From VAZQ01 sp963725185 (GTDB lineage: Bacteria > Pseudomonadota > Alphaproteobacteria > Rhizobiales > Xanthobacteraceae): a stretch of DNA of 64,000 bases. The stretch lies in assembly GCA_963725185.1 (NCBI GenBank), contig CAVRXO010000002.1, forward strand, positions 434,001 through 498,000, given 5' to 3'. Every line of letters starts with the position of its first letter. Position 1 is the first letter of the stretch. A program made the translations under genes and the position numbers. Below the pieces are notes generated by a model, which was not told the DNA's origin, made no database searches, and worked only from the letters and a program-made list of their open reading frames with translations. Below are positions 45,358 to 55,278 of this stretch, one piece after another.

Positions 45358-46329
45358 ATGCGAAACTGGAAAGTCCCCTGCTTGGCGGTCGCGATGGCGT
45401 TGGCCGCCCCCTGCGCGGCGTCCGCACAGGATTATCCGAGCCGACCGGTCGTGCTGGTCTCGCCGTTCCCTCCTGGTGGCAGCGTCTCGCTGGTTGCGCG
45501 CGTCGTGGCCGAAAAGATGAGCGAAACGCTCGGCCAATCGATCGTCGTGGAGAATCGCGGCGGCGCGGGCGGCACCATCGGAGCACGCTACGTGGCCAAG
45601 AGCGCGGCCGATGGCTACACGCTGCTGCTCGGCTATACCGGCACGTTGGCGATCGGGCCGAGCCTCTATACCAATGCGGGCTTCGAGCCGCGCAAGGATT
45701 TCGCCGCGGTCGGCCGCATCGGATCGGCGCCCACCATGCTGGTGGTACATCCGAGCCTGCCGGTGCACTCGGTCGGCGAGCTGATCGCCTACGCAAAGGC
45801 CAATCCGGGCAAGCTCAACTACGGCTCGGCCGGAATCGGCACGGTCGGCCACCTGGCCGGAGAGCTCTTCGGCAGCATGGCGGGGATTGAGCTCACACAT
45901 GTTCCCTACAAAGGAACCGGCCCGGCCATCACCGATCTTTTGGGCGGCCACATCCCGATGATGTTCACTCCGATCCCGACCGCCCATGGCCAGGCCGAGA
46001 GCGGCTTGCTGCGGGCGCTGGCAGTGACCAGCGCGCAACGCTCAAGCCTCCTCCCCGATCTGCCCACGGTGGCGGAATCCGGGCTGCCCGGATACGAGGC
46101 GGCGCTGCGCTACGGACTGGTCGCACCGGCGGGAACACCGCGCGCCATCGTCGAGCGGCTGAACAAGGAGTTGCGCCTGGCGCTCGCCGCCGAGGATGTG
46201 CGCCAGCGGCTCGCCGCCGACGGCGCCGAAGTGCTGCCGAGCACGCCCGAGGAATATGCCGCCGACATCGACCGGGAAGAGGCGACCTGGTCGAAGGTGG
46301 TCAACGCGCTCGGCTTGAAGGGCGAGTGA
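45358..46329 (+). CDS. TctC/Bug-type solute-binding protein
   Basis: 323 residues with a signal peptide (MRNWKVPCLAVAMALAAPCA, cleavage near AQD). Classical Bug motifs: DYPSRPVVLVSPFPPGGSVS, IVVENRGGAGGTIGARYVA near 62, LNYGSAGIGTVGHLAGELFG near 155, THVPYKGTGPAITDLLGGHI near 180. Closest in pattern to the standard Bug family rather than the divergent group at 27394. No TctAB genes here. It ends 117 bases before higA on the opposite strand. Confidence 0.88.
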   Translation: MRNWKVPCLAVAMALAAPCAASAQDYPSRPVVLVSPFPPGGSVSLVARVVAEKMSETLGQSIVVENRGGAGGTIGARYVAKSAADGYTLLLGYTGTLAIGPSLYTNAGFEPRKDFAAVGRIGSAPTMLVVHPSLPVHSVGELIAYAKANPGKLNYGSAGIGTVGHLAGELFGSMAGIELTHVPYKGTGPAITDLLGGHIPMMFTPIPTAHGQAESGLLRALAVTSAQRSSLLPDLPTVAESGLPGYEAALRYGLVAPAGTPRAIVERLNKELRLALAAEDVRQRLAADGAEVLPSTPEEYAADIDREEATWSKVVNALGLKGE

Positions 46330-46446
46330 AGCATGGCTGGCATCAAGCTCGGCCATGCGCTCTACCGGAGCGGCACCCGCGCTCATCGAGCTTTCGATGA
46401 GATCTCGGACGCCGATAAGCCCGATCTTCTGCTGAAGCGTGCCAAG

Positions 46447-46746
46447 TCACGCCGCTTGCGCGTCAGTTGGCCCGAGACGACGGACCGAAATCTGGCCTTC
46501 GCGCTGGCGTACTTGAGCAAGGTCGTAGGCCGCTTGCATCCGCAGCCACATGTCAGCGCTGCCGCCGAATCCCTTCTCGAAGCGCACAGCCATCTCAGGC
46601 GTCACGGCGCTCTTGCCGCCGATGACATTATAAAGCTGCTGCCGCGTCACCCCGAGGGCCTTCGCCGCCGCAGCGACGCTCAAACCAAGCTCCTCAAGGT
46701 TTGCCTTGACCAGCTTACCGGGATGAACAGGGTTCTTCATGCGCAT
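46447..46746 (-). CDS. higA: HigA family antitoxin
   Basis: 99 residues. A HigA-type XRE helix-turn-helix starts at the first residues: NPVHPGKLVKANLEELGLSV, then AAKALGVTRQQLYNVIGGKS, a classic recognition-helix pattern, and MAVRFEKGFGGSADMWLRMQ. It neutralises HigB and represses the operon. It starts 12 bases after higB ends, the order toxin-antitoxin normal for HigBA. Confidence 0.88.
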   Translation of the reverse strand: MRMKNPVHPGKLVKANLEELGLSVAAAAKALGVTRQQLYNVIGGKSAVTPEMAVRFEKGFGGSADMWLRMQAAYDLAQVRQREGQISVRRLGPTDAQAA

Positions 46747-46758
46747 GGTTCTTCTCCC

Positions 46759-47037
46759 TCAGTGATAGTCGATCAAATCAACGTCGCTCGCGCGGCCATC
46801 GGCAAATCGAAAAATGATCCGCCAGTTGGCGCGCACGGTCACGGCCCAGAGGCCCTTGAATTCACCCTTTAGCGGATGCAGCCGAAAGGTCGGCTGGTTC
46901 ATGTCCTCGATACGGGCCGCCGCATCGAGCGCCGCCAGGATCAAGCGTATTCGTGCCGCATGGTCGGCTCTTACCTTGCTGCTATCGTCATCCTCAAAAA
47001 GAAGCCTCAAGCCCTTGTGCTTGAACCTCTCGATCAT
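46759..47037 (-). CDS. higB: HigB/RelE-type mRNA interferase toxin
   Basis: 92 residues from ATG 47037 (GAGGAG five bases upstream). Features of the RelE/HigB fold: a basic N-terminus MIERFKHKGLRLLFEDDDSS, central helix RIRLILAALDAAARIEDMNQ, and C-terminal strands FRLHPLKGEFKGLWAVTVRA and NWRIIFRFADG. RelE-like toxins cut mRNA on the ribosome. The much longer open frame through 48630 is a shadow. Promoter and palindromic operator lie just upstream (47075-47103). Confidence 0.88.
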   Translation of the reverse strand: MIERFKHKGLRLLFEDDDSSKVRADHAARIRLILAALDAAARIEDMNQPTFRLHPLKGEFKGLWAVTVRANWRIIFRFADGRASDVDLIDYH

Positions 47038-47080
47038 CGCTCGCTCCTCAGCAAGCCATAATGGACAATGTAATTTGTAA

Positions 47081-47096
47081 AATGTCAATTGACATT
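47081..47096. promoter_or_regulatory. Palindromic operator in the higBA promoter
   Basis: AATGTCAATTGACATT is a perfect 16-base palindrome 44 bases before the higB start. On the minus strand a -35 box TTGACA (47098-47103) lies just upstream and a weak -10 (TTACAA, 47075-47080) after a 17-base gap, so the palindrome fills the spacer. HigA binding there would block polymerase. Operator identity is inferred from position. Confidence 0.7.
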
Positions 47097-47145
47097 TGTC
47101 AAACATAAAATGCATTAATGTGGTACCTTCGACTTCGGAGGCAAA

Positions 47146-47319
47146 ATGACCCAGCGAAGCAACCAGACCACGAAGCTCGATTCGGGCCGCAGAGCAGTCG
47201 TTGCAGGCACCCGCGAAAGTCGCACGTCCGTCAGTGAGTTCGTTCTCGACACGGCGCCGAGCGAGGCCGAAGAGCAACTCCCAGACCGACGTGTCTTCGT
47301 GCTCGAAGCCACGAGCTGA
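47146..47319 (+). pseudogene. Degenerate DUF1778 (TacA-like) antitoxin
   Basis: A 57-residue frame from ATG 47146 with TTCGGAGG upstream: MTQRSNQTTKLDSGRRAVVA, then RTSVSEFVLDTAPSEAEEQL and PDRRVFVLEATS, stop. DUF1778 antitoxins are about 90 residues and have this tail followed by tryptophan and more; here the Trp position is the stop and part of the N-terminal ribbon-helix is shortened. No GNAT-type toxin follows. Read as a decayed TacA-type antitoxin, divergent from HigBA. Confidence 0.6.
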
Positions 47320-47355
47320 AATGCTTTCGCTTGAGCCGCCGAAACAGAGGGCCGC

Positions 47356-48525
47356 ATGAATTTCGAATTCAACGACGAGCAGAAGCTGTTCGCGGAGCAG
47401 GTGCGCCGCTTCGCCTTGGCGCGGCTCGAGCGGGACGCGCTTGCGCGCGCCCACGCCGGCGGCTTCCCGTTCGACGTCGCCAAGCTGATGAGCGCGCAAG
47501 GCCTCATGGGCATCACCATCGCGCAAGCCGACGGCGGCCAGGGCGGCACGCTCATGGACGCTATCATCGCCATCGAGCAGGTCGCGGCGGTGTGCCCACG
47601 CAGCGCCGACGTGGTCCAGTTCGGCAATTTCGGCCCCATCCGCACCTTCGCCGAATATGGCTCGCCGGCCCAGAAACAGCGTTGGCTGCCCGATCTCCTG
47701 GCCGGCCGCATGGTGCTGAGCCTCGGCATGACCGAGCCCGACGCCGGCTCGGCGGTGACCGACCTCGCCACCAGCGCGCTCCCGGACGGATCGAGCTATC
47801 TGGTCAACGGCACCAAGGTGTTCTCCACCTTCAGCCCGGACGCGGCGATCTTTCTCGTCTATGTGCGCTACGGACCGGGCCTGGGCGGCATCGGCTCGCT
47901 GATCGTCGAGCGCGGCACGCCCGGCTTCTCGATCGGGGAGCCGTCGAGCTTCATGAGCGGCGAGCGAATGGTGCGAGCTGCATTTCGAGAGCTGCCGGGT
48001 GCCGGCCGAGAACGTCCTGCTCGGGCCAGGCGGCTTCAAGAAGCAGATGGCGAGCTTCAACGTCGAGCGCCTCGGCAACGCGGCACGCGCGCTCGCGCTC
48101 GGGCCGCTACGCCTACAACACGGCGCGCGACCTACGCGCTGACGCGCGAGCAGTTCGGCCGGCCGCTGTGCGAGTTCCAGGGCCTGCAGTGGAAATTCGC
48201 CGAGATGGCGATCAAGCTCGAAAGCGCGCAGCTCTTGCTCTATCGGGCCGCCGTCAATGCGGACCGCGGCCTGCCCTCCGCCTACGAGACCTCGCTCGCC
48301 AAGGCGGCCTGCAACCAGACCGGCTTCGAGGTGGCCAACGAGTCCGTCCAGGTCATGGGCGCGTTCGGCTACAGCCGCGAGACCCTGGTCGAGTATTGCA
48401 TGCGGCGCACCCGCGGCTGGATGATCGCCGGCGGCTCCATCGAGATCTTGAAGAACCGCATCGCCGAGCACGTCTTCGATCGCCGCTTCGATCAGCGCAA
48501 GCGCCATGCCGACGCCGCCGAATGA
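47356..48525 (+). CDS. Acyl-CoA dehydrogenase (three frame breaks)
   Basis: 389 residues read in one frame, but about residues 207-258 are a shifted stretch. Rebuilding with breaks near 47985, at 48103-48104 (GGG/GGC) and at 48128-48129 (CGC/CGG) gives CELHFESCRVPAENVLLGPG, ASFNVERLGNAARALALGRY and AYNTARTYALTREQFGRPLC, the expected order. Other family marks: MNFEFNDEQKLFAEQVRRFA, SLGMTEPDAGSAVTDLATSA (FAD site), GGSIEILKNRIAEHVFD near the end. It would oxidise an acyl-CoA to the enoyl-CoA. Overlaps the next gene's start by 20 bases. Confidence 0.75.
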   Translation: MNFEFNDEQKLFAEQVRRFALARLERDALARAHAGGFPFDVAKLMSAQGLMGITIAQADGGQGGTLMDAIIAIEQVAAVCPRSADVVQFGNFGPIRTFAEYGSPAQKQRWLPDLLAGRMVLSLGMTEPDAGSAVTDLATSALPDGSSYLVNGTKVFSTFSPDAAIFLVYVRYGPGLGGIGSLIVERGTPGFSIGEPSSFMSGERMVRAAFRELPGAGRERPARARRLQEADGELQRRAPRQRGTRARARAATPTTRRATYALTREQFGRPLCEFQGLQWKFAEMAIKLESAQLLLYRAAVNADRGLPSAYETSLAKAACNQTGFEVANESVQVMGAFGYSRETLVEYCMRRTRGWMIAGGSIEILKNRIAEHVFDRRFDQRKRHADAAE

Positions 48526-50676
48526 GGCTGCGGCCGGCGCGCAGGCGCAGTTAGCGCAGGCGGCGTTGGCGCAGGCGCTGCTCGCGCCGCGCTCGATCGC
48601 GATCGTCGGCCAATCGAATGACGCGGGCAAGACCGCCGGCCGCCCGCTGAAATTTCTGCGGCAGGCGGGCTATGCGGGACGCATCTATCCGGTCAATGGG
48701 CGGCACGACGACGGTGCTGGGCGAGCGCGCCTGGCCATCGCTCGCGGCGCTGCCGGAGGTGCCGGAGCACGCCTATATCGTGACCGGAACGCAGGCCGCG
48801 CTCGAAGCGGTGCAGGCATGCGGCCGGCTCGGCGTCAAGGTCGCGACCGTGCTCGCGGACGGCTTCAGCGAGGCCGGCGCCGTCGGCTTGGAGCGCGTGG
48901 CGCAGTTGCGCGACGTGATCGGGCGCACCGGACTTCGCATCGTCGGGCCGTCGAGCCTCGGGGTCGTGAACCTGCGCGGCAAGCTGATGCTGACCGCCAA
49001 CGCCGCCTTCGACGAGCACCCGCTCCCGCCCGGGCGCATCTTCGCCGCCTCCCACAGCGGCGGCATGATCGGGACGCTGCTGTCGCGCGGCCAGGCGCTG
49101 CGGCATCGGCTTTGGCGGGCTCGTCTCGGTCGGCAACGAGGTCGATCTGTCGCTGGGCGAGATCTGCGCGGCCACGCTCGATGATCCGGCCATCGAGGGC
49201 TACATGCTGTTCCTCGAATCGCTGCGCCATGCCGATGCGCTGCGCGCCTTCGCCGCTCGCTGCCGCCCAGCGCAACAAGCCGATCCTCGCCTACAAGCTC
49301 GGCCGTTCGCACGCGGCGCGCGAGCTGGCGGTGACCCATACGGGCGCGCTTGCCGGCGAGGACGATGTCGCCGACGCCTTTCTGCGCGACTGCGGGATCG
49401 CCCGGGTCGATACCCTGTACGGCCTGATCGAGGGCCTGCCGCTGCTCGCGCGCGTGCCGGCGCGGTGCCAGGTCGGCGGCCACGCGCGAGCCCACGCGTC
49501 GCCGTCGTCACCACCACGGCCGGCGGCGCCGCCATGGTGGTCGATCCGCTGGCGGGCCGCGGCGTCGACGTGGCGAGCCGCCGAGCGCCGACACCCTCAC
49601 GCGTGCTTCGCTGCTGCCGGCATCGAGGTCGGCCGGCGCGGCTGATCGATCTCACGCTGGCGGGCGACCCGCTACGACAGTATGAAGGCCGCGCTCGATA
49701 TTCTCATCGCAGCGCCGGAATTCGATCTCGTGCTGGCGGTGGTCGGCTCTTCGGCGCGGTTCCATCCCGATCTTGCCGTCAAGCCCGATCATCGACTGCA
49801 CCGGTGCGCGCCGAAGCCGCTTGCCGCCTTCCTGGTCCCGGATGCCCCGCCGCGCTCGCCGCGCTGGGCAGGGCCGGCGTCGCCGAATTTCTACACGCCC
49901 GAGGCCTGCGCCGACGCCGTCGCGGCGGCGCTCGGCGCGCCGCCCGCCGCGGGTGCTCGCTGGACCGGCGCGGCCTGCGGGCTCGGCGATGCGATTTCGC
50001 CCGCTGCCTGCAACGGCCGGCACGCTCGACGAGCTTGAAACCCATGCGCTGCTCGACCGCCTCGGAATTGCGCGCGCACCGGCGCTCGCGATCGGCACGC
50101 ATGTAACGCAGGCCGCCGGTCTTGCCCTTCGCCTATCCGGTGGCCGTCAAGGCGCTGTCAGCCGGAGATCACCCACAAGTCGGATGTCGGCGGCGTCGTA
50201 CTCGGCATCGCGGACGACAACGCGCTGCTGGCAGCGATCCATCGATCCGCGCGACGTTGCGCAACGCCGGCCCGGCGCGGGCGTGGATCGCGTGCTGGTG
50301 CAGCCGATGGTGTCCGGCGTTGGCGAGGCGCTGATCGGGTATCGGGTCGATCCGCGACGTCGGGCCGCTGGTCATGGTGGCGGCGGGCGGCGTCTTCACC
50401 GAAATCTATCGCGACCGCAGCCTGCGCCTCGCCCCGGTCGATCTCGCCACCGCCCGCGAGATGATCGCGGAGGTGCGCGGCCTCACGCCGCTCGCGGGCT
50501 ATCGCGGGTTGCCGGCGGGCGATCTTGCGGCGCTGGCGCGTGCGATCGTCGCGCTGTCGCAGCTCGCCGTGGCGGACGGGCCCGCCGTTCTCGAGGCCGA
50601 GATCAATCCGCTGATCGTCCGTCCGGCCGGTCTCGGCGTGGTGGCGGTCGACGCCCTGGTCAAGCTTATGGTGTAA
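48506..50676 (+). CDS. NDP-forming acyl-CoA synthetase-like protein (many frame breaks)
   Basis: The frame changes at least eight times, but pieces line up as one protein of about 710 residues. Order: a CoA-binding domain (LAPRSIAIVGQSNDAGKTAG), a succinyl-CoA ligase-like part (IVGPSSLGVVNLRGKLMLTA, FAASHSGGMIGTLLSRGQAL, GFGGLVSVGNEVDLSLGEIC), AYKLGRSHAARELAVTHTGA, RVAVVTTTAGGAAMVVDPLA, and a final ATP-grasp part ending EAEINPLIVRPAGLGVVAVD at 50676. Breaks at 49100, 49257, 49477 and 49493 fit wobble doublets. Such enzymes form acyl-CoA from an acid with ATP. Confidence 0.65.
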
Positions 50677-50720
50677 GCTTCAACGCATGATGCAAAGAAA
50701 TGGTTTGATTGGAGAATTCC

Positions 50721-52139
50721 ATGTCGTTGGCTGAACCTCTGCAGGCCGGTGATGCTGCCGCCGGCGCCACCGCGGCGCTGGTCGATTTCGTGAGCGGGCT
50801 GCGCTATGACGCGCTCGACGACGAGGTCCGCCATTACGCGCGGCGGCATCTCCTGGACACGGTCGGGGTGATGATCGCGGGTGCCGGCGGCGAGGTGGCC
50901 ACCCGGGCCGAGGCGATGCTGACATCGGTGCGCGCCGGCCGGCAGCATGGCCGGTGCCCGGGCCGCGCGCGACGCGCCGATCTCCTGGACGCCGCGTTCC
51001 TCGGCGGCACCGCCGCCCACGGCATCGAGCTCGACGACGGCTATCGGCAGGGCTCGGTGCATCCGGGCTGCGCGGTGGTGCCGGCAGTGCTGGCGGCCGG
51101 CTTCGGCTGGGCAGCGACTGCCGGCAAGGCCGCTGATCGAGGCGATGGTCGCGGGCTACGAGACCGCGATCGCGATCGCGCGGCGCCTGCCATCCCGATC
51201 TGCGCCAGCGCGGCTTTCATCCGACCGGCGCCTGCGCGGTGTTCGGCGCCGCCGCTCGCGGTCGCGAAGCTGCGCGGCCTTTCGCCGCCGCGGATCGCCG
51301 ACGCGCTCGGGCTCGCGGCGAGCAGCGCCGCCGGCCTGTTCGCCTTCGTCAATGGCGGCGCCGACATCAAGCGCCTGCATGCCGGCCACGCCGCGCGCGA
51401 GGGATTGCAGGCGGCGCTTCTCGCCGAGCAAGGCGTCGAGGGACCGCCCGATGTGCTGGAAGCGCGCGACGGCTTTTTGCAGGCCTTCGCGTTCGGTCGC
51501 ATCGGACACGGCGCGGCCGATCGCGCTGCCGCCCGCGGTGCCGTTCGGCATCACCGATTGCTACATCAAGCCCTATGCCGTGCTGCCGCCACATCCAGCC
51601 GGCCGTCGAGGCGTTGATCGGGCTGTGCACGGACGAGAAGATTTCGACCGAGGAGGTGCCAGCGCATCGACGTCGAGACCTATCGCATCGCCGCCGAGCA
51701 TGCCCATACCGGCTGGGATGATTTCGCCAGCGCGCAGCTGAGCTTCCCTTACCTGATCGGCGCTCGCGCTGCGGTTCCGCTCGATCAGGCTCGAGCATTT
51801 CGGCGACGAGCAGCGCCGCGATCCGGCGCTTCGCAGCCATCGCCGCGCAAGCTCCATGTCACCGCCCCGCCCGAGATCGACCGGCTCTATCCGCGCTTGC
51901 GTCCGGCCCGCGTGACGCTGACGACGGCACGCGGCACCTTCGTGCGCCAGGCCGACGAAGCGCTAGGCTCGCGGCTGGTTCCGCTCGACGACCACGGTCT
52001 GCAAGCCAAGTTCCACGATCTGGTCGCGCCCGTCCTCGGCGTTGCCCGCACCGCCGAGCTGGCGCGCGGATTGTGGGCGATCGAGGAAAACGACGACGTC
52101 GGATTGCTGGTCGACGCCATGGCGAAGCCCTCGCCGTAA
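50721..52139 (+). CDS. MmgE/PrpD family protein (several frame breaks)
   Basis: ATG 50721 with TTGGAGAATT upstream. Family signs: ALDDEVRHYARRHLLDTVGV near 30, FLGGTAAHGIELDDGYRQGS near 93, ALGLAASSAAGLFAFVNGGA then DIKRLHAGHAAREGLQAALL. The C-terminal part resumes as LEHFGDEQ... and VTLTTARGTFVRQADEALGS to the stop at 52139. Breaks at 51131 (GCC/GCG), 51761 (GGC/GGG), 51828 and 51847 (GCG/GCC) can be repaired; others (near 50950 and 51520-51660) could not. Second PrpD-type gene of the window, following an acyl-CoA ligase-like gene by 44 bases. Confidence 0.7.
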
Positions 52140-52169
52140 TCGCCAGCCGGCCAAAAAGTCACATGCGCC

Positions 52170-53162
52170 TCAGTCCGCGGTGACGCCGCTCGCCTTGATC
52201 GGGCCGGCCCATTTCTCGATCTCGCTCTCGACCAGCTTGCCGAGATACTCGCTCGAGCGGCGCTCGGGCGAGGCGAGCTCGGCGCCGATCTGCTTCATGC
52301 GCTCCTGCACCGACGGCGTGTCCAGGGCGGCGATGATGGCGGCATTGAGCTTCTGGACAATCTCGGCAGGCGTGCCCTTGGGCAGGAACAAGGCGTACCA
52401 GATGATGGCATCGAAATCCTTGAGGCCTTGCTCGTCGGCGGTCGGCAAATCCGGCAGCAGTGCCGTGCGGCGGCGCGATAGCAGCGCGAGTGCCTTCACC
52501 TGATGGGCTTCGATCTGCCCGAGCGCCGGCGCCACGTTGGCGCACTGATAGTCGATGCGGCCGGCGATCAGGTCCTGCATGGCGGGCGCGCTGCCGCGAT
52601 ACGGAACGTGGGTGATGGTCAGCCCATTGGCGGCATTGAGTAGGACGCATGAGAGCTGGACCGCAGAGCCCGCCCCGGCCGAACCGTATTTCATGGTCGC
52701 CTGATTGACCTTCGCGTAGGCGATGAAGCCCTTGAGATCGTCGGCGGGAAAATCCGGGCGCGCCATGAGCGCGATCGGCTGCTCGGCGATCAGCGCGACC
52801 GGCGCGAAGTCGGTGGCGGCGTTGTAGAGCGGGTTCTTGTAGAGCGACTGATTCTGGGCGTGCGTGCCGTTGGTGCCGAGCACGAACTGATAGCCGTCGG
52901 GCGCAGCCTTCGCCACCCGATAGGAACCGGTCATGCCGCCGGCGCCGCCGAGATTCTCGACGATCACTTGCTGGCCGAGGACTTCGGAAAGACGCGCCGC
53001 AACGATCCGGCCCATGGTGTCGGCACCGCCGCCAGCCGCGAACGGAACCACCATGGTCATGGCCCGGTTCGGCCAGCTCTGCGCCGCGGCGGGATTGGAG
53101 GCCAAGGTGCAGACCAGCACCGATGCGGTGGTCGTAGCGATAAAGCAACCGCTGTTGATCAT
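52170..53162 (-). CDS. TctC/Bug-type solute-binding protein
   Basis: 330 residues from ATG 53162, selected because TTTGGAGGCGGG lies directly upstream. Signal peptide MINSGCFIATTTASVLVCTL, cleavage near NPAAAQ. Mature motifs RAMTMVVPFAAGGGADTMGR, QQVIVENLGGAGGMTGSYRV, YKNPLYNAATDFAPVALIAE and THVPYRGSAPAMQDLIAGRI. Strongly similar along its length to the protein at 35780. Convergent with the PrpD gene (30 bases apart) and followed upstream by the ThDP enzyme on the same strand, perhaps one unit. Confidence 0.88.
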   Translation of the reverse strand: MINSGCFIATTTASVLVCTLASNPAAAQSWPNRAMTMVVPFAAGGGADTMGRIVAARLSEVLGQQVIVENLGGAGGMTGSYRVAKAAPDGYQFVLGTNGTHAQNQSLYKNPLYNAATDFAPVALIAEQPIALMARPDFPADDLKGFIAYAKVNQATMKYGSAGAGSAVQLSCVLLNAANGLTITHVPYRGSAPAMQDLIAGRIDYQCANVAPALGQIEAHQVKALALLSRRRTALLPDLPTADEQGLKDFDAIIWYALFLPKGTPAEIVQKLNAAIIAALDTPSVQERMKQIGAELASPERRSSEYLGKLVESEIEKWAGPIKASGVTAD

Positions 53163-53193
53163 TCCCGCCTCCAAACCGTGGCCGGCGAGGTCG

Positions 53194-54988
53194 TCACGGC
53201 TGATACCGGCCGCCGAAGGCCGGCTGGCTTTGGCCGAGGCCGGGAAGCTCCCAGACGCCGGCCCCTCCCGGATTCTTGTCGGCGCCGATATCGGCGTCGA
53301 TCAGGAACGGCCGGTTGGCGGCGACCGCGGTCTTGATGGCATCGCCCAGATCGGCCGGCCGGTCGACCCGCACGCCATCGATGCCGGCCGCACGCGCCAT
53401 GGCGGCGAAGTCCGGATTGTAACGCTCGCCGGTCCTGGGATCATGGAAATCGGTGGCGAGCTCGCGCCCGCCCAGATAGCCGCGCTGCAATCCGCGGATC
53501 GACGCATAGGCATAATTGTTCCACACCACCCACACCACCGGCAGCTCGCATTCGACCGCCGTCGCCAAGACGCTGGCATGCATCAGGAACGCGCCATCGC
53601 CGCACACCGAGACGCAAGGCCGGTCGGGCGCCGCCACCTTGGCGCCGAGCACGCCGGCGACGCCGAAGCCCATCGGCCCGAAGCCCATTGATCCGATCAG
53701 GGAATCGGGACGCGTCGGCTTGCAGAACTCGATCAGCCAGTTGTGGTGGACCCCGATATCGCTGACCACGATGGCATCCTTGGGCAAAACCTGGTCGATG
53801 ATCGCGGCGGCGCGTTGCGGATGGATCGGGGTGCCGTCGTCGGAGAAGCCGGGCGCCACATAGGCGTTCCATTGCGCCCGGTAGGTATCGATCTCGGCCA
53901 GCCACTTCTTGTTGGATTGCGCGACCTCATCGAGGCCTCGGCGGGTCTCGAGCTCGGCCAGCAGCTGACGCAGGAACGTGCGCACATCCGCCATCAGGCC
54001 AAGCGCCACCGGATAGTTGCGGCCGATCTCCTCCGGATCGATGTCGACATGGATCAATCTTGGTGGGCGGGATCGTAAATGAGTAGCCGGGCAGCCATGA
54101 GCTCGAGGTGCGATCGTCGAACCGCACGCCCAGTGCCAGCAGCACATCGGCCTGGCGAGTCGCATGGTTGGCCTGATAGGGGCCGTTGCGGGCGACCAGC
54201 CCCAAGGCGAGCGGATGCTCGCTGCTCACCGCCCCAAGCCCGCTCGAGGAGGACGCGATCGGAATCTGCAAACGTTCGGCGACCGCCAGCAGATCGGCGC
54301 CGGCGCGGCCGTAACGCATCCCCTGCCCGACCAGGATGACGGGCCGCTGCGCCGACATGAGCATGTCCACGGCCTTGCGCACGCCGTCGGGATCGGCCCC
54401 GCAGCGGCAGGAGATGTTGGCGTTCCAATCCTCCGGACGCGGCGTTTCCTCGGCGGCAGCCTCCAGGAAGACGTCGAACGGCACGTCGAGCACGACCGGT
54501 CCGGGACGTCCGGTGGTCATGGTCTTCCAGGCCTGCCGGATGGCGAGCGGCACCATCTCGCCGCGGGTCGGCTGGAACACGCGCTTGCAGTAGGCCCGCA
54601 CCGTCGAGGGATAGTCGGCCTGATGATGCCGGTAGAGCTCCTGGAAGGCGCCGCGATTGAACTGGCTGGTCGGCACGTTGCCGGTCACGGCCAGAAACGG
54701 CACCGAATCCAAAAAGGCATTGCCGAGCGCGATGGGCAAGTTGGCCGAGCCGGGGCCGCAGGAGGTGAAGGTCGCGGTGGGCCGGCCGGACACCCGATAA
54801 TAGACATCGGCCATGAAGCCGGCCACCGACTCGTGATGCACCGACAATGTCTTGATGTCGCTGGACCGCTCGTAGAGCGCATCGATGAACTGAATATTGC
54901 CATGGCCGCACAGGCCGAAGACCTGCGGCACCTTCTCGCGAACGAGATAATCGACGATGACCTGAGCCCCGTTGAGCACATTCTTCAT
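53194..54988 (-). CDS. Thiamine-diphosphate-dependent enzyme (acetolactate synthase-like), one frame break
   Basis: Start ATG 54988 (MKNVLNGAQVIVDYLVREKV). The Pyr domain has the catalytic glutamate in LSVHHESVAGFMADVYYRVS near 49. One break at 54061-54062 (ACC/ACA) links SFTIPPT to RLIHVDIDPEEIGRNYPVAL. The PP domain follows with MGFGPMGFGVAGVLGAKVAA and the ThDP motif, beginning CGDGAFLMHASVLATAVECE and ending NNYAYASIRGLQ. Rebuilt length is about 598 residues, right for the acetolactate synthase/oxalyl-CoA/benzoylformate decarboxylase group. Not clearly IlvB, since no small subunit lies nearby. Confidence 0.78.
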
Positions 54989-55195
54989 TGGCGGCGATAC
55001 CCTTCTGAAGGCTCTTGTGGGATGGGTCGAGCCCTTGCAAAACCCGTCATTTGCGCTTGCTGGATGGTCGAACGTCTAACAATCGTCACGAGGCACTGAT
55101 GGGTTTCGCATTGGCCCGCGACGAGGATCAGGCGTTTACGCCAATCTCGCGAGCCAAACGAATCCATCAGGTCACGTCGCCGTTGCGATTCAGCC

Positions 55196-55257
55196 GGTGG
55201 GTTACGGCGCCACAGCTGCCGAAGAACGCGGCGATGCTTGACGGCGCCTAACCCACC
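55196..55257. repeat. Inverted repeat between genes, 'GGTGGGTTA' class
   Basis: Arms GGTGGGTTACGGCGCC (55196-55211) and GGCGCCTAACCCACC (55243-55257) pair with one bulge. Lies just past the FAD oxidoreductase stop in the gap before the ThDP gene start. Confidence 0.7.
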
Positions 55258-55278
55258 CTACCGGTCAAACATTCGCGC

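Noticed and set aside
47038..48630. The long minus-strand frame extending upstream of higB
   Set aside because: The part beyond 47037 lies opposite the acyl-CoA dehydrogenase and shows no protein character; only the HigB end is real.
47356..52139. Reading the broken genes as true pseudogenes
   Set aside because: Between the breaks the protein sequences stay fully conserved, and the breaks resolve to synonymous base doublets, so decay is the weaker explanation.
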